A DNA stretch of 25,438 nucleotides from Pezizomycotina sp. ARF18 (taxonomy: Eukaryota > Ascomycota): positions 1-25,438 of the forward strand of contig AZLU01000364.1 in NCBI GenBank assembly GCA_002224055.1, written 5' to 3'. The notes under the pieces are model-generated. The model was not told where the DNA came from and did not search any database. It worked only from the letters and a program-made list of their open reading frames with translations. The translations under genes and the position numbers were made by a program. Each line of letters starts with the position of its first letter. The first letter of the stretch is position 1. Positions 1-9,186 of the stretch are shown piece by piece.

Positions 1-13
1 AATACTTTTATAG

Positions 14-205
14 AGATTATATTTAGAGAAATATTATAATTTTATAGATAAAGAAGTAGATTATTTAGAACCGGATTATATAGAAGATTCGGATTGGGAA
101 GAGGAGTCGATTCGAGGTAGATTAGAGGAAGATGAATATGTAGATAATGAGGCCTATAGTACTTGGCGCCAAGGCGTCTCAACGCTAATACCTGATAACG
201 AATAA
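14..205 (+). pseudogene. C-terminal remnant of an unidentified open frame
   Basis: A frame stays open from position 14 to a TAA at 203-205, about 63 codons, with a TAG just upstream at 11-13. The peptide is rich in acidic residues and Tyr, including the stretch PDYIEDSDWEEES at 71-109, and ends in DNE. I do not recognise the family. The DNA is AT-rich and poor in CpA, like the RIP-altered blocks elsewhere, so I infer the eroded 3' end of a transposon gene whose body lies left of the window. It could also be the 3' exon of a host gene. Confidence 0.35.
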
Positions 206-492
206 TAAATCCTAAGTACAAGCAAATATAAAAGTGGGGGCAGGCGAAGTGCTCAGGCAGGAGAAAAAGGTAACCCCACCCGTACCTGTGGCCCGTCCTT
301 TTTTTAAATTAAGCACACTCCCGACGCACTTCTCACCACACTCCACACATACGGAATATCTTTCTAAGACGATTCTTCCTCACCTCCAGCTTCCTTTTCG
401 CATTTTTTCGTTTAGCTAGACCGACAGCTCTAAAACAATATCTCTCTCCTAAAAATAAAGTAGTAGAAAGAGATCAAGATAAATTACAAAAA
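206..492. other. 5' flank of the peroxiredoxin gene
   Basis: This is normal-composition DNA with pyrimidine-rich patches at about 296-420 and an A-rich stretch just before the ATG at 493. Such CT-rich leaders are common upstream of fungal genes. Reading frames here are short and of no recognisable family. Confidence 0.3.
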
Positions 493-2104
493 ATGTCGAC
501 CATTGGCTCCCTTTGCCGTGTCAGCAGTCGGTGACTCGTTCGGCGGTTCGCTTAGGACCTCAATTGGTCCTCTGAGGGGCGGGGCTGCAAGTCCGATCCA
601 GCGCCGATGTATATCAGTTGGCGACCGCATCCTTCAGTGAAATTGAAGAAGACAGCCCAGGCGTTGATGTCAATCTGCCGATGAGCTTGCCGGAAAGAGT
701 ACCGCATTATCGTGGGGTACCTGGCCGCTTCAGTGAGTGAGCCTGAGCCTTGAGGAAAAGAATTTTTCTTTAAATTTCAAAACGAGAACCACCCCCCCCC
801 CCCCTTCCCCTTCCTTTTTCCCCTTTCTTCACCCCGATTGCGCTGCGCTTGAAAAAGCCTCGTATTGTTTGGAATCCATGCCTTAGGAGGTCAATCCGGA
901 GGCGAGATGCGGTATTGGCTGACGAGATGATGCTTTCTTTCTTCTTTCTTTTTTTTTTTTTTTTTCCCTCTCGGTTCCTGAGCCTGTCCTGGAAATTTCG
1001 CTTTCCATTCATAAAACTGGGGAGTTTTATATTAAAATGACAATTTCGCGAAATGCGTAAGGCCCTGGATGCTCCGCAAGCATGTCCCAGGATATCTCGA
1101 GAAGCTCAAGAACTCTTCCGTAAAGGACGTTTACGTTGTCTCTGTGAACGACGCTTCACAATCAAGGTCTCTATTCCGACTCCCTTTACCCGCCACTGCA
1201 TCCTCAGGCACCCCGGTTGCCTTGCAGCGTTTCTCCTTCATGCTAGCACCGCGTAAATTACGTGTGCAGAATAGCTGATGTTAGAGATATCCTCTTGGTT
1301 AAATGTCAATTGGATATATATAGGCTTGGAAAGAAACATTTGCCGATAGCAATACCACAGGGGTAAGTAGCGAATACATTTTACAGCCTAAACGTGTCTA
1401 TTACATTATATACTATCTAAAATTATACTTCAAAAGCGACGATCACTTCGTCTTGCACACTTACCCACTATCCCATCCAATCAATGCGGTCTGCGTTCGA
1501 GTTTTCTCGTGTTATTTCCCCTAAACCCCCTTGCGACCCCCAACCCCCTATCTGCTTATCTATCGAGTCGTTCGATATGAATCCTTTTCCCTTTTCTCCG
1601 CTTGCTTGTTATTTTTAATCACGGTTGCTTCTGTTCCGATGAACGAAATGGCAGAAAAATTTCCCCTCTAGGACACGACGCATGCAGGTGGCTTTTTTTT
1701 AAAAAAAATCATACTAATATCCTTATTAGGTCCGGTTCCTCGCTGATCCCACCGGAGAATTTGCCAAGCGATGGGGATGACTTTCGACAAGTCCATCAGT
1801 TTCTTCGGGAACTTGCGGAACAAGAGGTATGCTGCTATTGTCAAGGACGGCAAGGTTTCGAAACTCTTCGAAGAGCCAGATGATGTGTCTGTGCATGTAG
1901 TACGTACTATACCCGTTCGAAATAATTGATATGCTTACTGCTTGTTGGGAGAAGGGTTATCAACGTGCTAACCATTGAGGGTTGTTACTATTGCAGTCTG
2001 CTGCCGAGAAAGTACTCGAAGGCTCTGAAAACAGGTCCTATAGAGGTGAGATATCTAGACGAATCATTCACTATACAACTGGGTGCAACATTATTTTACT
2101 TTGA
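493..2104 (+). CDS. Prx5-like peroxiredoxin (AhpC/TSA family)
   Basis: A thiol peroxidase that reduces H2O2 and organic peroxides through a peroxidatic cysteine, in the Prx5/PMP20 type of the AhpC/TSA family; cytosol, peroxisome or mitochondrion are all possible. Inferred exons: 493-517 (tentative), 618-732, 1062-1166, 1324-1362, 1730-1899 and 1997-2104. Spliced length is about 187 aa, normal for the family. Landmarks in order: VGDRI (618-632), KEDSPGVDVNL (about 640-676), VGVPGAFS joined across the intron to PGC (the PxxxSPxC active site, Cys codon near 1070), HVPGYLEKL (1081-1107), KDVYVVSVNDAF (about 1126-1156), AWKETF (1324-1341), FLADPTGEFAK (1736-1768) and SISFFGNLRNKRYAAIVKDG (about 1791-1850). 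The frame is broken at several short homopolymers, near 632, 647, 693, 697, 716, 1081, 1154 and 1768, so no continuous frame exists as given. The family usually ends soon after the SAAEKVL motif (1997-2017). Here the frame runs on for about 28 unconserved codons, so the C-terminus is uncertain. Confidence 0.8.
733..1061 (+). other. Long homopolymer-bearing intron in the peroxiredoxin gene
   Basis: GTGAGT donor at 733 and AAG acceptor at 1061, inferred because joining them rebuilds the peroxiredoxin active-site motif. At 329 nt it is long for a filamentous fungus. It contains a C13 run (792-804) and a T17 run (949-965). An ATGAC branch-like site lies near 1036. Confidence 0.6.
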
Positions 2105-2852
2105 AAAAATACAAAGAGAGCATGCCGCGATATCTGTACTAAAAGTAGATATAGATCAATTGATATTATCTTTAAGCAGATCCAAAGAGATATCCTTTGG
2201 AAGCAGTTATTAATCCAAGACTGGGTCCCAATCTACGACCAAATTTCAAAATACTTATTTGGCACTTGTTTTGATTCACAACACGTTTCTCAAAGATAGG
2301 GACGATAATCGATGACTTTTCTGAGATGTCATTGCTACACTGGCTGATAGCTATATCACGTAATGTGATAGTCTTTTTTTTTTTTTTTTCTTAACTTGTT
2401 TTTGGCAATATGATCTTGTTATAATTGCCCTATAGCAAGATTTTCGACATTGACAGAACGATATAAGTGACTACACATTATTAGACAAAATAATGCGATA
2501 TAGTCCATTTGAACGCCTGCCGAGAGGTGCGGGTATACCCCACAGCGGGGCTATATTCTTTAGCCACGGGACACGCGACCAAAGCGCGATTCCACGAGTC
2601 TTTTTTCCTTCGAGTGATATATAAAAATTACTCACGGAGTCGGGCCGAGTTATATAGAGTTCGCTAAGGAGTTAGAAAGGACATGTCACGAGCCTGAAGG
2701 AAAATCTTACGGCTTGACGGCTTAGGATCGGAGGTGCGTCAACGCGTTACCCGAGTTTATTGAGAGTGTGTAAAAAAGGAAAAATTCATGTGGTAATAAT
2801 CAACCCTGCCGAAGACGGAGCTCGCGGAGGTGACCCCGGAGCAAGCATCCTT
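2105..2852. other. Intergenic region, no gene seen
   Basis: No convincing coding sequence. It holds a T16 run at 2374-2389 and, at about 2533-2554, an imperfect inverted repeat around a CCCC/GGGG stem. Composition rises toward GC from 2510 to 2850, more than in the flanks, but I see no tRNA or conserved RNA there. The gene on the left reads toward this gap, and so does the candidate minus-strand gene on the right. Confidence 0.4.
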
Positions 2853-3229
2853 TCACTTTTCCGTCGTGTACAGTGTATGGCTTACTCCCTCCACCATTTC
2901 CATCCAATCTTCGCCCTTGAACTGCAGGTAGTTAGTTCATAGAGTGGATAATGATAGCTGAATTTGAATTTTTAGTAGGATAGATGTGCACTTACCTGGT
3001 ACACCCGGATAGAAAAGGCCAAAAAAAAAAGACCCACCTCCTCTTTGAAAAATGGTCAAAATATTTCATCTAAGTATTTTCCAACTTCTATGGATTCTGA
3101 ATTGTATGTCCCCCAGAGGCGTGTACTACTCAAAGTTGTCATGTTTGTTTCGCTCTCCTCGATCGGGCGACTTGCAGGCATGAATTGGTACTCAACCATA
3201 GGAGTAGTGTTTGATTGATTTTGGTTCAT
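2853..3229 (-). CDS. Candidate small two-exon gene, unknown family
   Basis: On the minus strand an ATG at 3229 opens 57 codons, ending at a TGA (3058-3056). The same frame resumes and runs to 2996. There a textbook intron (GTAAGT donor at 2995, CTAAC branch site and CAG acceptor at 2922; 74 nt) leads in phase into a 22-codon exon. That exon reads FKGEDWMEMVEGVSHTLYTT and ends with a TGA at 2855-2853. Without splicing, the frame hits a stop inside the intron. The last exon has coding-like codon use. The full product would be about 100 aa, soluble and slightly acidic. The internal TGA could be a sequencing error, two compensating indels, an unseen intron or a true lesion. I do not recognise the family and assign no function. 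Confidence 0.4.
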
Positions 3230-3928
3230 GGATATACCTAAGTAGCTAAGTAGTAATAATATATCCTGCTCTTTTGACTGTTGAAGAGAAATTTTTTTTA
3301 TCTGATCTCGAGATTACATTGATTTAGTGTTCGTGACTTCGTGATGAGAAGGTTTCTGAACACCTTTGAAAGAAAGGAGAAAAAGTTAAATAAATAATAA
3401 ATAATTATAAAATAAAGGGCCTCTCTATTATTTCTTCTCATTCTCTTCCTGTTTCGCAACCACACAAGGGTCTCCGCGGCAAAGCAGATAACCATTCCGA
3501 GATCCTTGAACACCCCGAAAACCCACCCTTTTCTTTTTGGACCAAACACACGCACGCACGCCCGCTTGAGCCGGTATATATAAATATATACTTCTTAAGT
3601 TATTAATCATTTTTGTCATTCCTTTCGATCAACAATCTGCGATTTGCTCTCTTACTTCCACCATCTACTTCAACCACAAAGTAGTACCGAACATTACGTT
3701 GTCCTCTCTTGACCGCCTCCGAGCTCAAGAGGTTTCTCATACAAACGGGAACAAGAGATAAGCTACTAGCTAGCTGTACGAATAGCACTTGGCGATTTAC
3801 CTCATCCTTACCCGAGAGGACGGAGAAAAAAACAGCGTTCCCTTCTTTAAGGTTGATGACAGCTGCCTCACGACGCAGCTGGACGGAAATTGCCAAATCT
3901 GGCTGCCCTAGAACCCAAAGTAAACCGG
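3230..3928. other. Intergenic region between divergent genes
   Basis: This should carry the upstream regions of both the small minus-strand gene (ATG at 3229) and the mitoferrin gene (ATG at 3929). It is AT-rich to 3420 and pyrimidine-rich from 3420 to 3720. I see no recognised protein. A minus-strand frame at 3603-3896 is discussed under rejected items. Confidence 0.35.
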
Positions 3929-5630
3929 ATGGAGGCCGCTCAACCTCCAGAGGAAGACTGGGACTATGAGGTGCGCTCTCACGCTGCGGCCTTTCCTCTC
4001 TGCTTATTTTTTTCCACAGGCTGGAGGCAAAATACCAAAGCTAGGGGCTTATGAGCGGAAATGGGTGTTTTTACTGCTGACGTTGTTCGCACTTCCGGCG
4101 TAGGCTCTTCTCCGAACACATCGTTACTTTCCAATCTGCTCGCCGGCGCCTTCGCCGGAATCATGGAGCACACCGTGATGTATCCGGTCGATGCGATCAA
4201 GGTTGGCGTTACCCCCCCCCCCCAAAGAGGAGGTTCAGTCTGGTTTATCACCGAGCCGGAAGTCATAGGATAGCATCAAACTAACGCATATACCTCGACA
4301 GACGCGCATGCAAATTGTGAGCCCACCGCCGCGGCGAGCTATACGGGTATCGTAAATGCTGTAGCGCAGATTTCCTCGCTGAGGGTGTCAGGTCTCTATG
4401 GCGCGGGATCGCCAGCGTTGCCCTCGGTGCAGGTAGGACAAATAGATCCTCTAAGCAGCCGCATTCACATTATTAAACACCCAGGGGGTGTGAAACTTCC
4501 TCGAGCTACATGCTTTACATGTTTTTCTACTCTCAACTAGGGCTGTAGTGTGCTAAGATATATGGGTAGGACCTGCGCACGCGGTTTACTTCGGAACATA
4601 CGAAGCTGTGAAGCATTCCCTCGGTGCTGACGTCGGAACGGAGCATAAACCATTCTCTATCGGTAATTTACCCTATTCTGCAGCTCCCGATTTTAGGCAT
4701 ACATGTTTTTTTTGTTTTGCTAACATGATTTTCACGATAGCGGCTGCTGGAGCCTGTGCGACAATTGCCAGCGATGCTTTAATGAACCCTTTTGATGGTA
4801 TGAAAATTTTTTTCTCCGCGTTTTCTTCTAGCGCCAAGCCCCCAAACATCCGCGAACGAGGGAATAGCGAGACCTATTCGCTATAAACATCAGCGACTAT
4901 ATTCTAACAATAAGGAATGGCAACAGTTATAAAACAACGCATGCAAATGCAAGGCTCAACGTATAAGTCAATATCGCATTGCGCTCGTTCTGTGTACAAG
5001 CATGAAGGCTTCTACGCATTCTACATCTCATACCCCACGACGCTGGCCATGACAATTCCTTTCACTGCTTTGCAATTCGCCGCATACGAATCTCTCTCCA
5101 AAGTCTTGAACCCTTCCCGAAAGTACGACCCCTCACGCACTGTCTCGCCGGTGGGCTTGCCGGAGCTTCGCAGCGGGTTTGACCACGCCGTTGGACGTTA
5201 TCAAACTATGCTTCAGACCAGGGGAAACTCTACCGATATATCAATACGGAACAGTAAGCTGCTTCTCGGGGAACACTTTCCTTGATTTTAATAGAAGGAG
5301 TATATGTGGATACAGCATTTTAACAAGACACCCTGTAGGTTCCGGTTTACTCGAAGCCGCGAGAATTATCCGGCAGAAAGAAGGCATGAGAGGCTTCATG
5401 CGCGGACTGCGTCCTCGGTATTGTCACGACGATGCCCAGCACAGCGATTTGCTGGACGTCCTATGAGATGGCTAAGTAAGCAGACGCTATAAAGCAGACG
5501 CTATACTCACCACTGTCAGTTTACTAGATGCTGATTCTTTCTCTCTACCTCTTGCAGATTTTACCTGTACTCCAGCATCAAGAGCAATAAAACATCGTCG
5601 CAAGCTCTGATATATTCCACGCACCACTAA
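3929..5630 (+). CDS. MRS3: Mitoferrin, mitochondrial iron carrier (Mrs3/Mrs4 type)
   Basis: A mitochondrial carrier family (SLC25) protein of the inner membrane; Mrs3/Mrs4 homologues import Fe2+ for Fe-S cluster and haem synthesis. Inferred exons: 3929-3970, 4104-4201, 4302-4432, 4570-4662, 4741-4797, 4927-5253, 5339-5475 and 5558-5630, about 320 aa as usual. The start MEAAQPPEEDWDYE is typical of the fungal proteins. All three carrier repeats show their signature: AGAFAGIMEHTVMYPVDAIK (4140-4201), ASDALMNPFD joined to VIKQRMQMQ (4768-4950), and TTPLDVIK with TMLQTRG (5179-5226). The C-terminal motif TTMPSTAICWTSYEMAK (5425-5475) fits mitoferrins. Single-base breaks in homopolymers lie near 4109, 4324, 4378, 5130, 5167 and 5204, with one extra or missing base near 5417. 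Three of these fall within 80 bases. MRS3 and MRS4 cannot be told apart here. Confidence 0.9.
4202..4301 (+). other. Mitoferrin intron with C12 run
   Basis: GTTGGC donor, CTAAC branch at 4280-4284 and CAG acceptor at 4301. It joins the first carrier signature PVDAIK to TRMQI, as in the family. A C12 run lies at 4212-4223. Confidence 0.75.
5476..5557 (+). repeat. Short tandem duplication inside last mitoferrin intron
   Basis: Within this intron (GTAAGC donor, TTGCAG acceptor) the 13-base unit AGCAGACGCTATA occurs twice back to back at about 5479-5506. It has no coding effect and looks like a recent slippage or patch duplication. Confidence 0.6.
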
Positions 5631-7077
5631 AACATCCTACTAATATAACCACTTCTCCACCGGTGTATATTATTTTTTACCAGGATTTAAATGGTATAAA
5701 AAAAGAAATCTATCATTCTCAAGTATATATTACTCAAAAGCTACGTCACGAAAGCTTTATCTCTCCTGCATTACGGCTACGCATCAACCAATATATGACC
5801 ATGGATCCGCATTGAGGAATTTTAGTTGTTCTCAGTAACGGTGCATTTTTTATCTATCTGCTTTCCTGTATGACTCATGATTGTGCTCCTTTTCTTCTCC
5901 CGTTCGTCTTGCTACATAATTTCTACCTTCTAAGCTATTCAGTTCGTCATGTATAATTATTCTTCCTCTCCATATTGTCTATCATGGTCTTCAGAGTATG
6001 TTTTCATGCTTTAAAAAAAGAAGGGACATTTTAGGGATAACAAAAAAGGAAAAACGCAACATTAGACAAGAAAAATTAATGCCATTGCTGCGGCTTTTGA
6101 GAAAAGTCTTTCTCACGATTTGCATTTCCTTAGGCTTTTCAAATTGCACAAGGGGTTTCTTTGTATTGGGCATGTTATAATCAAGTCATATTTCTTTATT
6201 GCTTTATAATAATACAAAAATCTAAGCATTTGCGCTTTGTAAATGAGAGTCCACACCCATCTCATTATTCGAAAAGTAGAAAATCAAAATTTCATTCAAG
6301 AAAGCATTACATTACTACTCTTATATTACTATTTATTGGCGACCGCGCGGGTTTATAATATATATACATCTTCAGGCAATAAGGTCTGAAGGCCTTCGCG
6401 GATCTTTCAATAACACTACTATATATTTGATCTCATCGTCATCTTAAGACAGCTGCTTTGAATACCTTATATTGAAATTCATACACGGGAAGCTATTGCT
6501 ATCGATATTCGATATAAAAGTTAAACGTCCAAGCCAAGTAGCTCATGGTTTTTGAAAAACCTACAATTACAATTGCCCTCCTACACGAGCCTCCGAACAT
6601 CATCAGATCACGATCGAGACGTAAACTCTCTCCACTCCCACTATCGCGAAATATATTTTAAAAGTATATAGGTATATAATAAGCTTCAAGGGAACATTCT
6701 TTTGAGATCTTCCGGAAGTTAATCCCCGGAAACTATCCCCATATCCCAGAGTTTCGAAAAACTCGAGAGAGAGAAAGAAAAGAAAAGAAAGAACGGAAGC
6801 TTTTGAAAATTTCGGATACGGAACTTTAGAAGAAAAAGCGTTTACACCACTGCCATTGATCCTAGGGGTCCACTGTCGCGTGAGGATTCGGAAGTTTATA
6901 TTGCGAAGGTTGAAGTTCTGTTTTAAGCCTTTTCTTTTGCCGTTGTTATTTTTTGAAGGTGTAATCTTCCACCCCGCGCTGAGCCTCATAGAGCTTTCTT
7001 TACTCTCAAGGTGCAAGGTGCGAGTCATTCCCAAAGCAGAGAGAGATAAGCACTCTCAAAGTTAAAGCAGTACGTAA
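5631..7077. other. AT-rich intergenic region, no gene recognised
   Basis: The 3' flank of the mitoferrin gene and the left flank of the Tc1/mariner element. AT-rich with scattered normal-composition patches, but without the extreme CpA/TpG loss of the element to its right. The longest frame (minus, 6603-7034) has no recognisable domain and an improbable composition. I see no RNA gene. Confidence 0.4.
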
Positions 7078-7136
7078 GCACGCGGTGGCCAAAAAAGTTG
7101 CGCACTTTTGAAAATCCCAGCTTAGCACCCACTATA
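7078..7136 (+). repeat. Left terminal inverted repeat of the Tc1/mariner element
   Basis: It begins GCACGCGGTGGCC and matches the reverse complement of 8635-8694 over about 60 bases with one indel (A6 against A7) and a few transitions. Two of these are TpG on this arm against TpA on the other, the direction RIP produces. Confidence 0.9.
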
Positions 7137-8385
7137 CCACATAAAATATATCTACTATTAATACTATCGTACGTAGAACGCGTTTAATAGCCCGGCGAAC
7201 TAGCCGCCGCTCTAGCCGGCGTATACACTCTTTTACTTCATTAAATATTAAGGTCCCTCTCTTAAAACTAGTACTAACATACGCTTATAAATCTACTCTA
7301 TAAAAAACCATATTTTTAATAAAATATATTATTGGTTATAATACTATCTATTTATACGCGACTATAATACTAGCTAATTAGTTACTATTACTAGTTTATA
7401 TTAAAAATATAAGCTAACGTAACGCACTAGTATTTATTAATAAAAAATAATTACGTATAATATTTACTAATAACCGATGCGTTTAGATCGATACGGTAAG
7501 CTATATAAACTATTAAAAGCCTAGCTTAATATAATAGAAGAACTACTTATAGACGAAGGCTAAAAGTATATTATTTAATATAAAATACGCTAGTATTTAA
7601 GGCCTATATTAAAGGCATATTAATATATATAGTATAAAAGTATATAGCTAAAAGGTACTAACGGTATTATATAGCCTATTAAAAATAGTAAAAGCCTAAT
7701 AATATATAGTATAAGCGACTAATTTTAGCCTATTAGTAGCTAGTATACCTATCTATACTAAAGTACTAGAAGTAAATCTATTTTAGTAATAAATTTTACT
7801 TTAGCTATATACTAAAGGATAAGGTACGCGTATTACGGAGATATAAGGAGCGCTACTATAATAATTATATATAAGATATTAAAGTAGTATTTAAGTTTAG
7901 GTTAGAGGTATATATATAGTTAAAAAAGACCTTTATTTTTAGTAAGGTTCGCTAAGTAAAATTAGTATTCTATAACTATAAATATATCGCTACCTCTAAG
8001 GCTTATATATATAGTTTAAAATAATTTTACTTACCTAGTAAAATATATATAAAAATAAATTATTAGAAATTTATTTTAATTAGGACTATAACCCGGTCTT
8101 AAATACTACGTTAAAGTATATAATAATAAGAACGATTTAATATTTAAATTTTATATATAGGCCGTAGTAGGTTAGAATTTTAAATTAGATCTTATATATT
8201 ATAATATATTAACTAATAAAAATAGTAAAATAATATTAAAATACTACCGCGATTAAATATTAGAGCTAGTAGTCGATAAATAGCTATATAATAATTAGAA
8301 TTTTATATTAGAAAGAAATAATAGCGTAAATAATATAGTTATATAGTAGAAACGGAATAATAGGCTATAATATATATTTAATATA

Positions 8386-8424
8386 CCGTATAGCCCGGAT
8401 TTATTACCTATTAAGAATATATAG
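8386..8424 (+). pseudogene. Tc1/mariner transposase catalytic-motif remnant
   Basis: The readable core of the dead transposase: the Pro-Tyr-Ser-Pro-Asp block, then Leu-Pro-Ile-Lys-Asn-Ile and a TAG. The catalytic acidic position is Lys. This block fixes the superfamily and the element's plus orientation. Confidence 0.8.
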
Positions 8425-8634
8425 TAAAAATCTAAGTCGGAGGTATATAAGCGGAAGTATTTTAACCTTAAATTATTAAAATTAGCTATTAATAAAGATT
8501 AGGCCGGCTTATAATAGAAATCTATTAATAAATAGGTTCTAAGTATACTTAAGCATCTATAAAAGGTTATTAATTATAATAATATAATAATAGGGTTTTA
8601 ATATATATAATTTTATATATATAATTTTATATAG

Positions 8635-8694
8635 TATAGTGAGCGCTAAGCTGGGATTTTTAAAAGTGCGTAACTTTTTTTGGCCACCGCGTGC
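8635..8694 (-). repeat. Right terminal inverted repeat of the Tc1/mariner element
   Basis: Reverse complement of the left arm, ending GGCCACCGCGTGC. It is the more mutated arm, with TpA where the left arm keeps TpG. Confidence 0.9.
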
Positions 8695-9186
8695 TAAGTA
8701 AGTAGGTATTTTTTCTCTTCTATTCAATAATAAATAATAATTCTTGCTTGTATTTTTCGTCCCACCTTGCATTGCTACTACTACTTTAAGTATATAAACC
8801 GCCTTTTTTTCTTTCAAGGTTTCAAAAACTCAAACAATATTTCATAGACGAAACGGACGCAATTGTAAGCTAAAGACATATCATCCTTTTACGAAAAGCA
8901 CACCTATATTTCCCCTTTGTCTGACCTTGCTTGAGCTTACATGAAGTAGCTCACTCTTTGAGAAAAATTACCGAGAGCTTTTTTTTTTTTTTCCTTTCAC
9001 CGATAGGCGCTCTGATTGAGATACGGATATTCCAAAAAGACTAGCTACTAGATCAACAATCGATCGAGGAAAAAAAAAAAAAAAAAAAAAAACCTTCTTT
9101 ACAAAAAAAATACTAGGATCTTGAGCAGATAAATCTTCGGACCTTGAGAGCTAAAGCGGGTGCGAACTTTTTGAGAGAGCGATACT
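8695..9186. promoter_or_regulatory. Upstream region of the eIF2B-epsilon gene
   Basis: Normal-composition DNA between the transposon's right arm and the eIF2B-epsilon ATG. It contains an A23 run at 9070-9092 and a T-rich run near 8980. It must contain the promoter because the next feature upstream is a dead transposon, but I recognise no specific element. Confidence 0.4.

Larger units (their letters stand above)
7078..8694 (+). mobile_element. RIP-degraded Tc1/mariner-like DNA transposon
   Basis: A 1617-bp element bounded by about 60-bp inverted repeats. The transposase frame on the plus strand is destroyed by many TAA/TAG codons. Near the right end, at 8386-8424, it still reads PYSPDLLPIKNI followed by a TAG where Trp is expected. 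This matches the PYSPDLxPIENLW block around the third catalytic acidic residue of Tc1/mariner transposases. Here Glu has become Lys (GAG to AAG) and Trp a stop, both C-to-T/G-to-A type changes expected from RIP. CpA and TpG are nearly absent across the interior. TAA lies on both flanks (7075-7077, 8695-8697); TA is the family's target site, and one indel at the junction would reconcile the two. The copy is non-autonomous. Confidence 0.85.

Noticed and set aside
2510-2780. GC-richer intergenic patch as a tRNA or structured RNA
   Set aside because: I could not form a tRNA cloverleaf or find B-box-like sequence. Only one short GC stem near 2540 is present.
3603-3896. Minus-strand frame of 97 codons just upstream of mitoferrin
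   Set aside because: It would start only 33 bp from the mitoferrin ATG and occupy that gene's promoter. No family match comes to mind.
6603-7034. Minus-strand frame of 143 codons left of the Tc1/mariner element
   Set aside because: It is the longest intergenic frame, but it has no recognisable domain, an odd composition mixing Ser/Arg/Phe/Leu runs, and no splice or conservation cue. Chance is more likely in stop-poor local sequence.
7075-8697. PIF/Harbinger assignment from the TAA flanks
   Set aside because: A 3-bp TAA duplication would fit Harbinger, but the PYSPDLLPIKN block is diagnostic of Tc1/mariner transposases, so a TA target with a one-base discrepancy is preferred.
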